Assembly: GCA_019746355.1 (NCBI GenBank)
Contig: JAIESC010000219.1
Span: 25,166 to 89,165, forward strand
From: Xanthobacteraceae bacterium
Lineage (GTDB): Bacteria; Pseudomonadota; Alphaproteobacteria; Rhizobiales; Xanthobacteraceae
Direction: 5' to 3'
DNA length: 64,000 nt
The notes under the pieces were generated by a model. That model did not search any database and was not told where the DNA came from. It worked only from the letters and a program-made list of their open reading frames with translations. Of the stretch, positions 43,806 to 51,394 are shown piece by piece; position 1 is the first letter of the stretch, and the number at the start of each line of letters is the position of its first letter. The position numbers and the translations under genes were made by a program.

Positions 43806-43825
43806 GCGCGCACGGCGGTGCGCGC
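43806..43825 (+). terminator. GC hairpin between the convergent sitD and flavoprotein genes
   Basis: An 8-bp perfect stem GCGCGCAC-GGCG-GTGCGCGC in the 189-base gap. There is no T-tract, so it may be only a pause site or part of a Rho-dependent end. Nothing else was recognised in the gap. Confidence 0.35.
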
Positions 43826-43937
43826 CTCCCAGATGTGGTCGGCGAAGCCGGCAGATCGATGTGCTAGATGTCTCGGCTTGGCCAAGCGGCGGGATTGTGT
43901 TTTCGATCAGTGCGAGTTGTCGTGGCGGATCGTCCGG

Positions 43938-45386
43938 CTACACGTCCTTTGCGTTGTGACGGCGGCAAGCATCCGATTCCATCGCTACAACGATGTTCCG
44001 TTGCCCAAGCCATTGCACGATCTGCCAGCATAGATCGGGTGGATGCCGTTGTCCCCATTCCGCAAGAATGGCCCGCACCGTGCGAGGCCGTTGCATATGT
44101 TCCAGCAATGGTGCGATCTCGATGCTCCCGACAAACGCAACCGGTCGGTCCAGCGCCGGATGACACAGCGCCGGCCGGCCTTCGATGAAATCATCAACGA
44201 CCGCGGGAGCGGGCTTGATCGAAACCAGATGCGAGAGGGCAACGCGACAATCCGGATTCAGCGGTCCTTTCGGGTCGTCGGGCGCTGGATCGCTTGTCGA
44301 GTTGGCCGCGCGCTTCGCCCAGAACGGCGTATGCGATCGTTCGGCCATCAAGCGATACAGGTTGGCCGCCTTGGCCATGTGCCGGCGGGCCGTGTCCGCG
44401 TGGTGCGTGTTGTAGAAGTCCAACGCGAGACCGGCATTCGCCGGACGGCGCTTTATCGTGTTGATCACGACCGCCGCTTGCAGGGACGATACGATTGCGG
44501 TTTGCACGCCTTGTGACGATAGCGGATCGAGGGTGACGCCGGCGTCGCCGACACGAACGAAATTCTTGCCCGCTGCCGGCGATGTAGTCCATTCCGAGGC
44601 GTCGCACGTGGCGATATCGGCCGCGGTCCCGCCCGACAGGCGAGGGCCGATCAGGGGAGAGGCGAGCAACGACGCGCGATACCACGCGGAGATCTGTTGC
44701 GGGCTCCAGCCCGACACCCTGTGCGGGTCGACAAAGATCGCCGCGATGCTCGCGCGTTCGCCCAGCGGCGCGCACCACATCCAGTCCTGCCGGCCTGCCT
44801 CGATGCAGGCAACCGATCCGGCCGGGCGGCCGACCTCCCACCTTGCATAGAGCGCGAGCGTCGGAGCCGACGTGCGTCTTCGCTGTCCTGCACCGAGGCG
44901 GCGGCCGCCGGATGCATCGACCACGATATCCGACCGGACTTCCGTCACGGCGGGATGCCCGCGCACGCGCGTCAGCCATCTGCCGTCTTCGCGGCAGGTG
45001 GGCCGGTCCGCGCGCGCCGGCCGAAGGAGTCTGGCTCCCGAGACTTGCGCGTGAGACCGCAGCAGCGCGTCCAGCCGGCCGCGCTCGACATGGAAGCCCT
45101 TCGGCCCGGGCCGATAGCGGCTTTCCGGACAATCGTTGTCCCACCGGACGATGATGTTGTCGAAGCGAACAAAGCCTGCGGCTTCGATCTGGTCCCGCAC
45201 CCCGAGCCGCTCCAGCAGGGGAATGATGCTGGCGGGCAGCGAAGCGCCGAACACCGGTGCGGCCTGTTGCGCGTCCACCACCACCACGTCGTGACCGAGC
45301 GCCGCGAGCCGAGCGGCGGTCGCCGCGCCGGCCGGTCCGCCGCCGATGACGCAGACGCCGGCGTCGACGCGGCCGGCGGACGTCAT
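43938..45386 (-). CDS. FAD-dependent oxidoreductase, LodB/QhpG-like (tryptophan-halogenase-related)
   Basis: A 482-residue flavoprotein. The FAD motif is VIGGGPAGAATAARL, starting near residue 13. Further conserved segments are VERGRLDALL, IVVDASGG and VGDAGVTLDPLSSQG, as in the halogenase/geranylgeranyl-reductase superfamily that includes LodB and QhpG. These proteins oxidise a protein tryptophan during cysteine tryptophylquinone formation in LodA and QHNDH. Here the gene is last in the operon containing a LodA-like protein and overlaps the radical SAM gene by four bases (ATGA). A quinone-cofactor maturation role is therefore a reasonable inference. A halogenase role is less likely because the WxWxIP motif was not seen. 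Confidence 0.72.
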   Translation of the reverse strand: MTSAGRVDAGVCVIGGGPAGAATAARLAALGHDVVVVDAQQAAPVFGASLPASIIPLLERLGVRDQIEAAGFVRFDNIIVRWDNDCPESRYRPGPKGFHVERGRLDALLRSHAQVSGARLLRPARADRPTCREDGRWLTRVRGHPAVTEVRSDIVVDASGGRRLGAGQRRRTSAPTLALYARWEVGRPAGSVACIEAGRQDWMWCAPLGERASIAAIFVDPHRVSGWSPQQISAWYRASLLASPLIGPRLSGGTAADIATCDASEWTTSPAAGKNFVRVGDAGVTLDPLSSQGVQTAIVSSLQAAVVINTIKRRPANAGLALDFYNTHHADTARRHMAKAANLYRLMAERSHTPFWAKRAANSTSDPAPDDPKGPLNPDCRVALSHLVSIKPAPAVVDDFIEGRPALCHPALDRPVAFVGSIEIAPLLEHMQRPRTVRAILAEWGQRHPPDLCWQIVQWLGQRNIVVAMESDACRRHNAKDV

Positions 45387-46747
45387 GCGGGACGCGGCGC
45401 GCCGAGCAGTTCGTCGAGCCGCGACGGGCGCTGTTTCAGCAGGCGGACATAGGCGCCCAGGCAATAGTGCAGCCAGCCGCGAATATAGTCGCAGGCCTCG
45501 CGGCCCGCGTTGATCGCCTCATAGTGACAGGAACCGCCGCACAGGTTCCGCGCCCAGCAGCCCGTGCAGGGAAGCTGCTGCTGGACATGGCGCGCCGCGA
45601 GCCAGGCCGACTGCCTGGCCGGATCGACGCCGGTCTCCGCATTTCCCATCGACGCCCGCTCGTCGCCGACGAACCGATGGCACGCATAAAGGTCGCCGTC
45701 CGCCGAGACGCCCATGTAGCTGCCGCCGGCGCCGCAGGGGTAGGCCTCCCGGCCGCCGCCATGGATGTGCCTGAGCGTCGATATCACGTTGGCGAACGGA
45801 AGCAGGCGGTCTTCAGCAATCTGCTCCTCGAACTTGCGCCCGCACTCGATCATCTGCTGCAGCATCACGTCGAGCGCGCCGCGGTCGAGCTTGCCGCGGC
45901 CGGACGGCGAGCTGAGCATCGGCGAGAACTGGATCGCATCGAAGCCGAAATCGGCGAGGCCGAGCAACGTGTCGGCCAGGCAGAGATTGTCGGGCGTTAC
46001 GGTGACGCGCGCGGTGACGCGAATGCCGCGGCTCGCGCGGGACAGCAAGGGCCGGATCCGCTCCGCCACGCGGTCGAAGCTGCCGCGTCCGGAGCGGAAC
46101 GGCCGAAGCCGGTCGTGCGCCGGCCCGATGCCGTCGATGCTGACCGTGACCGAAAACCCGTATCGCTCGAAAAATTCGATATCGCTTGCCGTCAGCAGGG
46201 TGGCGTTCGTCGTCAGCGAAAAGCCCACGCCGATTCCGGCCGCCGACGCCCGAGCGGTCGCGTATTCCACCACCAGCATCAAGGTGTCACGATTGGCCAG
46301 CGGCTCGCCGCCGAGGAACACGAGGTCGATCTTCTGTCCGCTCGCCGCGCCCGCGAGCAGGCGGTCGACCGCATCCCGCGCGGTCTGCGCCGGCATGTTC
46401 TTGGCGTCGCCGCCGAACGAGCCCTGCTCCGCGTAGCAATAGGTGCAGCCGAGATTGCATTTCTGCGCGATCGCGAGGGAGAACGTGCGAACGGCAACCG
46501 TCTCGGGTGGCGGCTCGGCGGCGCGCGCCGTTCCGCCGAACCCGAGGCCCGTCATCATCAGACGCAGCCGTTCGGAATCCCTCGTCGACAAGCACTGCTC
46601 CAACGCCCCGGCGACATGCGGTTGGAGCGGGTAGATGCGCCCGCTGTCGACGTTCAGCAGCGCCGGCCCCGCCCCGTCGTCGAACAGGTGCGCTTCCGGG
46701 CAGCGCGGCGCGCTGGGGGCTGTCCCGGCCGGAATGCGGTCGCTCAT
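45383..46747 (-). CDS. Radical SAM/SPASM protein maturase (QhpD/anSME-like)
   Basis: A 454-residue radical SAM enzyme. Residues 1-60 resemble a peptide-engaging N-terminal segment (LLNVDSGRIYPLQPHVAGAL). The [4Fe-4S]-SAM motif is Cys97-x3-Cys101-x2-Cys104 (KCNLGCTYC), followed by LGGEPLAN. The SPASM domain provides auxiliary-cluster cysteines (YPCGAGGSYMG, ACHRFVG, PCTGCWARNLCGGSCHYEAI, ACDYIR and HYCLG). Such enzymes modify peptides or proteins, for example by thioether cross-links in QhpC or formylglycine formation. It lies 25 bases downstream of the LodA-like gene, its probable substrate. Confidence 0.88.
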   Translation of the reverse strand: MSDRIPAGTAPSAPRCPEAHLFDDGAGPALLNVDSGRIYPLQPHVAGALEQCLSTRDSERLRLMMTGLGFGGTARAAEPPPETVAVRTFSLAIAQKCNLGCTYCYAEQGSFGGDAKNMPAQTARDAVDRLLAGAASGQKIDLVFLGGEPLANRDTLMLVVEYATARASAAGIGVGFSLTTNATLLTASDIEFFERYGFSVTVSIDGIGPAHDRLRPFRSGRGSFDRVAERIRPLLSRASRGIRVTARVTVTPDNLCLADTLLGLADFGFDAIQFSPMLSSPSGRGKLDRGALDVMLQQMIECGRKFEEQIAEDRLLPFANVISTLRHIHGGGREAYPCGAGGSYMGVSADGDLYACHRFVGDERASMGNAETGVDPARQSAWLAARHVQQQLPCTGCWARNLCGGSCHYEAINAGREACDYIRGWLHYCLGAYVRLLKQRPSRLDELLGAPRPA

Positions 46748-46772
46748 GTCACGCCTCGGGCCGGCAACCGGC

Positions 46773-47972
46773 TCACGGGATGTCGTCGCCCGGACCGCGC
46801 TCGGTTTCGATCAGCTTTCCGTTGCGGAGGCGTGCGATGCCGATCTTGTCCTGATGGAGTTCGTAGTCGTCCCCGGTCCTCAACCGGGGCGGGGACACAG
46901 CGTGGTTCGCGTATTGCTTGCGATAGACGTTGACGTTCACATTGTCGCTTTCGTCGAGGTAAGCCCGGACCGGCAGGTTTTCAGACCAGTAACCGGTGCA
47001 TGCCGTGAAATCGGTTTGCCACGGCGAGCAGCAACCGCTGGTGAGCTGACCGCGCACCGCGCCGGGTTCTCCAGCCGCGTTCTTGTACCGCACCCGGATG
47101 TCGCGCGGATCGATATGCGGGTCCACGCCAGGCCGGTAGAACAGTGCCTTGATGTCAGGCACCTCTCCTTCGAAACCGAACGACACCTCAAACCCGGGAC
47201 TGAAGTCGCCGGTGCACGAGCGCAACGCCAATTCATCGATGCTCCGTGCAGTTGCGTTGTGCAGAGTGCCGGTTGCGCCGCCGCTGTCTGGGGCGACGTC
47301 CTGGCGCAGCCGTAGAAGCAGGGATGCTTTCGCGTTCGGCTCCGGGTCGACCTCCGGCGAATAGTCGCCCGGCGCAACGATGATGCATGCTTCCAGCATC
47401 GGCAGCTGCGCGGCCGCCCCGTTGAGCTGGCACGTCACGGTCCCGTCGCAGCTTCCGTCCGCGATTTCGGCGGTGTGCTCGGGAAACGAAGGAACCGGCA
47501 GTCCGTTCTGCTTGCGGTGAACCGTGGACTTCGGCGGGATGAAGGTCCCGTCCGCGGTGATCTGGCCAAGCGGAATTTGCGCGCCTTCGGCGAAGTCGGG
47601 GAGCGTGCCGATCAGCTGCCCGCCGTTGGTATCGGAGGATGCCCTCGCCGCGATCACATGGGTCTGGTCACCAAGCGGGCGTTCTTCCCGGTATCGGATC
47701 TTCTGGTTGGCCACATTGGCCGACCAGACGGGGGTGATCCCGAGCTGTCCCATGATCGCGGGCGTCAACTCGCCCAATCCAACGTGATTGGCTCCATAAG
47801 CGAAGATGCGGAACTTGACCGCCTGACGCTTCATCAGGCCGTTAGACTTGTAGTTCTGCTGCGGGTCTCCGAACACGAAGTGATCGTCGTTCTTTGCCAT
47901 GCGCGCAATACCGATGGCCGGATGAATCTTGAAAGCAACGACATCGCCGAGATCGTTTGGAAAGGCCATCAT
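46773..47972 (-). CDS. Half-length LodA/GoxA-like (putative CTQ) oxidase
   Basis: A 399-residue protein resembling LodA/GoxA, the cysteine-tryptophylquinone (CTQ) amino-acid oxidases that make H2O2, ammonia and an aldehyde or oxo acid. The N-terminus has the family opening FKIHPAIGIARM; the C-terminal part has RSCTGDFSPGFEV and CCSPWQTDFTAC. Cys253 and Trp318 lie 65 residues apart, the same spacing I recall for the CTQ residues Cys516 and Trp581 of LodA. Full LodA is about 726 residues, so a large central part is missing. No signal peptide is seen. Extra Cys (175, 181, 196, 314, 315, 325) could be radical SAM targets. ATG 47972 or the next ATG follows AGGAG. The substrate is unknown. Confidence 0.75.
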   Translation of the reverse strand: MMAFPNDLGDVVAFKIHPAIGIARMAKNDDHFVFGDPQQNYKSNGLMKRQAVKFRIFAYGANHVGLGELTPAIMGQLGITPVWSANVANQKIRYREERPLGDQTHVIAARASSDTNGGQLIGTLPDFAEGAQIPLGQITADGTFIPPKSTVHRKQNGLPVPSFPEHTAEIADGSCDGTVTCQLNGAAAQLPMLEACIIVAPGDYSPEVDPEPNAKASLLLRLRQDVAPDSGGATGTLHNATARSIDELALRSCTGDFSPGFEVSFGFEGEVPDIKALFYRPGVDPHIDPRDIRVRYKNAAGEPGAVRGQLTSGCCSPWQTDFTACTGYWSENLPVRAYLDESDNVNVNVYRKQYANHAVSPPRLRTGDDYELHQDKIGIARLRNGKLIETERGPGDDIP

Positions 47973-48005
47973 CTCTCTCCTGGGGACTGCGCGGTTCTCC
48001 GGTGC

Positions 48006-49076
48006 CTAGCTGGTGAGTGCGGGCATGTATTCGAAAGTCAGGCCCGCCTGTTTGTTGGTGTTCGGATCGACGAAGCTGACCACGTCGACGGCCGACGTTC
48101 GCATTTGCACCATCAGAGTCTGAGCACGCGCGATCTTGTTGGGTTCGCCGTTGAATGCGAGGTGCAGCGCGCGAAGCATGTCCGAATAGAGCATGTTGAA
48201 TTCGTCCACGAGCTGCCGCGCGTCGGTGCCTACGGCGTAGTCGGACGCCTTCGGGTTGTCCGGCAGGTCGTAGACTTTCGACGCAACGAAAGGGATGGCC
48301 GCGCCGCCATAGGAGAATCCGAGCGGAGAATTGTCCTGGATCAGGCGGCGGCCGTGATAGACCTCGGCGAACCGGTAATAATGAGCGAACTCACCGCTGC
48401 CGTCGAACGGTTCGTTGGTCGTGCCTTCGCCGTCCTGCACGATCCATTCCAGCGCCGCGACCGCGTCCACGACACCTGTGATCGGCTTGAGGCGCTGCCA
48501 CAGCCCCGGCCGGTTGACCGTGACCTGGGGATTGGAGGGGGTGGCGAAGAGCGGGTCGCCAAGGTCGATGATCTTCTCGATGATCGCCTTGTAGAACTGC
48601 CCGATGGTGGCGAATGCCGGCTGATCGTCCGCGGCCAGAGGAATGACCGGAAAATTCAGCGGTGTCTCCGGCTTCTCGATCTCCATGAAGACGTCCTTCA
48701 CCAACGCGGGCGTGAACTTCTTCAGGCCGACGACCAGGCCGTTGCTGATCGACATCGGCAGCGGCCCTGGATACTGCGGAGTGAAATTGGGATCGGCGAT
48801 GTTCGGCGTCCCGCCGATGGCGTTGAGCACGTTGCCCACCATCGCCATGTGGAGCATTTCCTCCTCGGCGATTTCTTCAAGCGTCCGGAAGATCTCGGTA
48901 TTGGCGTTGCGGTGGATGCTATAGGCCGCCGTCAGATAGGGCGGAATGGTCGAATGCTCGAGGCGCAACGCACGCTGTAGCAGGTCATGCAAATGGGACG
49001 CGCTGCCGGCGTTCTTCGCCGCAGAGAGAAATTTTGTTTCGATAAGAAGCAACGCATCCCCCACGCGACAGCGCAA
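48006..49076 (-). CDS. Ferritin-like protein of the VioB/RebD (iminophenyl-pyruvate dimer synthase) type
   Basis: A 356-residue protein with the ferritin-like domain found in VioB, RebD and StaD, which join two oxidised amino-acid imines in bisindole synthesis. Helix 1 carries LRLEHSTIPPYLTAAYSI (Glu40) and helix 2 EEIAEEEMLHMAMVGN (Glu73, His76). Further conserved parts are AIGGTPNI and GEFAHYYRFAEVYHGR. Unlike VioB (about 1000 residues) it consists of little else. It precedes the LodA-like gene by 33 bases, so it may act on an oxidised product or on peroxide. The start is uncertain: TTG 49076 or GTG 49064. Confidence 0.75.
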   Translation of the reverse strand: MRCRVGDALLLIETKFLSAAKNAGSASHLHDLLQRALRLEHSTIPPYLTAAYSIHRNANTEIFRTLEEIAEEEMLHMAMVGNVLNAIGGTPNIADPNFTPQYPGPLPMSISNGLVVGLKKFTPALVKDVFMEIEKPETPLNFPVIPLAADDQPAFATIGQFYKAIIEKIIDLGDPLFATPSNPQVTVNRPGLWQRLKPITGVVDAVAALEWIVQDGEGTTNEPFDGSGEFAHYYRFAEVYHGRRLIQDNSPLGFSYGGAAIPFVASKVYDLPDNPKASDYAVGTDARQLVDEFNMLYSDMLRALHLAFNGEPNKIARAQTLMVQMRTSAVDVVSFVDPNTNKQAGLTFEYMPALTS

Positions 49077-49166
49077 TTGCGTTTTTTCTCATTGCAATCA
49101 TAGATAGATTATCCCTCCGGCAGGGACAGTGCAACGTGGAATTGTATTGCTCTTGGCAGCTCGGGC

Positions 49167-49928
49167 TCAGCCGATGAACCAGCGATCGTCGCGCAGGAAA
49201 ATGAAGTTGAACGCGGCCGGGCCGGCGATGGTGACGGTGGGCGGATCTTCTTGGCAGATCACCCGCTGCATGACCGAGCTATAGACGGCGGTCGCCGAAG
49301 GCACGGCTGCGCTCAAGTCGAACGCCGCTCCCGGCGCGGCCCGGTGGTTCCAGAGCACGACGAATTCCTCCGACAGGGCGACGATGCATTGGTCGATGCC
49401 GGCCGCCGCCATCGCGCCGGAGCTGGCCGCGACTTCGCTGCGTACGGCGGCGCGGAACGCATCGGCCGTCTGTGCGGCGTCGCGCTTCACGCCAAAATGA
49501 ATCGAGGTCTCGCCGCTCTGCCAGTCCGTCGCGCGGTCCCATAGAAAAAAAGCAATCGCGGTGTCGTTGGCGGGGTCGAGCAGGATCGGAAACGCGGCGC
49601 GGCTGCGGCCGCGCTGATAGACGCCGCCGTGCGACTGCGCGTAGACGCGCCCGCGCAGCGTATCGTTCATGATGCGGCGATAGTCATCCGGCGACCGGTA
49701 GGCGATCACCGCGACCTCGTGCGGGCAGGGGACCCCCTCCTGCTCCGGCACGGCAGCGGGAAGATACGCGGCAAGTCCGAGCGGCTGGAGCATGTACGGC
49801 GTGCCGGGCATGAAGGTCTGGCCGAGCTCTCGCTGGAAGCGCTCCTGCGTGAGATCGGGATGCCGAAAGCCGACAAAGACCCGAAGCCCCGCGGGCGGGA
49901 CGTCGAAATTCGGTGTGCCGCCGTTCAT
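49167..49928 (-). CDS. Uncharacterised protein of the LodA-like operon (253 aa)
   Basis: No domain was recognised. It is soluble, without a signal peptide, and appears as two alpha/beta halves: FRHPDLTQERFQRELGQTFMPG, then HEVAVIAYRSPDDYRRIM in the first, and FFLWDRATDWQSGETSIHFGVKRDAAQT in the second. The alternation resembles a stress-response barrel or DUF fold, but this is only an impression. ATG 49928 has GGAGAAGG just before it. It lies 17 bases behind the GMC gene, so it is cotranscribed. Confidence 0.6.
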   Translation of the reverse strand: MNGGTPNFDVPPAGLRVFVGFRHPDLTQERFQRELGQTFMPGTPYMLQPLGLAAYLPAAVPEQEGVPCPHEVAVIAYRSPDDYRRIMNDTLRGRVYAQSHGGVYQRGRSRAAFPILLDPANDTAIAFFLWDRATDWQSGETSIHFGVKRDAAQTADAFRAAVRSEVAASSGAMAAAGIDQCIVALSEEFVVLWNHRAAPGAAFDLSAAVPSATAVYSSVMQRVICQEDPPTVTIAGPAAFNFIFLRDDRWFIG

Positions 49929-49945
49929 AACCTTCTCCAATCCGG

Positions 49946-51394
49946 CTAGCCAAGATCGAGCGCGAGCTGCTGCGCATGACGCCGGGATGTCGCAGCGATG
50001 GTCAGATGCGGATTGGCCGCGCCGATGGCCGGCCAGCAGGACGCATCGGCCACGACGATCCGCGGTGAACCATGCACCCGCCCGAACGGATCGGTGACGG
50101 AGCTCGCCGGTTCGGTGCCCATCGGCAGGCCGCCGGCTTCGTGGAAGCTCGCGCCCGGCGGCAGGACCGTCACGTCGGCCGGATCGGCCTTGAGCGCTTC
50201 GCCGACGCGCTTCAGCGCCGCGACCATCGTGTCGCGTAGCGCCTCCTCCTCGGGCGTGTAGGCGAAGTGCACGGTGTAGCTCCCGGGAGTGCCCGGCGGG
50301 CCCGGCTCGATGAAGGTCGTATCTCGTCCGCCCACCGGTCCGAACGCGCGCACCATGGCCGCATACTCGGCGGTGCGCACAGGCTTCCAGTTGGTCGGGT
50401 CCTGGAGCAGGAACAGATTGTTGCCGGGAAGGTGGAGCTCGATCTGGTGCTTGATGCCGCCGCCGGCCGGAACGTAGACGATCGCGGCCTCCGGCCTTGT
50501 CGCGTCGAAGATCTCCGGCGGAACGTTGAAATAGACTCGGCAGAACAAATGGTCGGCGATGCGCTTTCCCATTAATCCGCTGGCGTTCGGCAGCCCGGAC
50601 GCCATTGCCAACTGAACGGATTCGAACGCGCCGGCGGCGAGAACGACGCTCCCTGCCAGGACCTCGTGCGTGGTCCCGGTCGAACGATCGAGCGCGGCCA
50701 CCCCGCGCACCTTGTCCTTGCTCGCGCCAAACAGGACCTGCGTCGCAAGGCTGCCGGTCGCAATCTTCAAGAGTTCGGCCGGCAAGCCCAGCACTGCGCT
50801 GCGAAGCAGGATGGCCACGGCGTTGGCCACCGTTCCGCCGATCCAGCCGTCGGCGGTGGGGCGCGTGTCGATCGCGAAGGGGCCGGGCTCGGCCGCCATG
50901 CCCGCCATCCGAAGCAGCCGGCAGACCGCCTGGGTCAGGGTCGGGCCGCCGTAGTTGCTCGAAACGCGGAAATGACGCTCGGCCCATTGATAGACCGGAT
51001 CGAGTTCAGCTGGTCCGAACGGCCAGGCGGTGAAGTCCTCGTTGCGGAAGCGCGGCGCTGCGCCGTTCCAGAACAGGCCGCGCCCGCCCAGGCAGCCGAT
51101 CAGTGTTCCGAAATCGCCGCCTCCCGCGAGCTTCGGCCGGTAATCGATGGCGGCGCGCAGCTTGCGGACCGTTGCGCGGTCGAACCGCAGGTCCGTGGTG
51201 GCCGAATGCGTCAGCAACGCCATCGGGCCCGCTTCGAGGAGCGCGACGCGCTTTCCTTTTTCGACCAGGGTCAGGGCCGCGGTGATTCCGGCGGTGCCGC
51301 CGCCGACCACCACGCAGTCGAACGCTGTCGCGCTCGACGCGGCGGCAATGTCGGCCAGCGGCCGCGTGAGCGTGCGTTCGAGCAGCGAACTCAT
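49946..51394 (-). CDS. GMC family FAD-dependent oxidoreductase
   Basis: A 482-residue GMC-type flavoprotein. The FAD Rossmann motif is GGGTAG at residues 31-36 (VVVGGGTAGITAAL), with LLEAG after it. The middle has SVVLAAGAFESVQLA, and the C-terminal active-site region reads HEAGGLPMGTEP and DASCWPAIGAANPHLTIAA, with a His in the expected place. The family oxidises alcohols or sugars and passes electrons to O2 or acceptors. The substrate is unknown. Its start overlaps the upstream gene's stop by four bases (ATGA). Confidence 0.83.
   Translation of the reverse strand: MSSLLERTLTRPLADIAAASSATAFDCVVVGGGTAGITAALTLVEKGKRVALLEAGPMALLTHSATTDLRFDRATVRKLRAAIDYRPKLAGGGDFGTLIGCLGGRGLFWNGAAPRFRNEDFTAWPFGPAELDPVYQWAERHFRVSSNYGGPTLTQAVCRLLRMAGMAAEPGPFAIDTRPTADGWIGGTVANAVAILLRSAVLGLPAELLKIATGSLATQVLFGASKDKVRGVAALDRSTGTTHEVLAGSVVLAAGAFESVQLAMASGLPNASGLMGKRIADHLFCRVYFNVPPEIFDATRPEAAIVYVPAGGGIKHQIELHLPGNNLFLLQDPTNWKPVRTAEYAAMVRAFGPVGGRDTTFIEPGPPGTPGSYTVHFAYTPEEEALRDTMVAALKRVGEALKADPADVTVLPPGASFHEAGGLPMGTEPASSVTDPFGRVHGSPRIVVADASCWPAIGAANPHLTIAATSRRHAQQLALDLG

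Noticed and set aside
43938..45386. Tryptophan halogenase
   Set aside because: The fold is related, but the WxWxIP motif of flavin-dependent halogenases was not seen, and the neighbours point to a LodB/QhpG-like maturation role.
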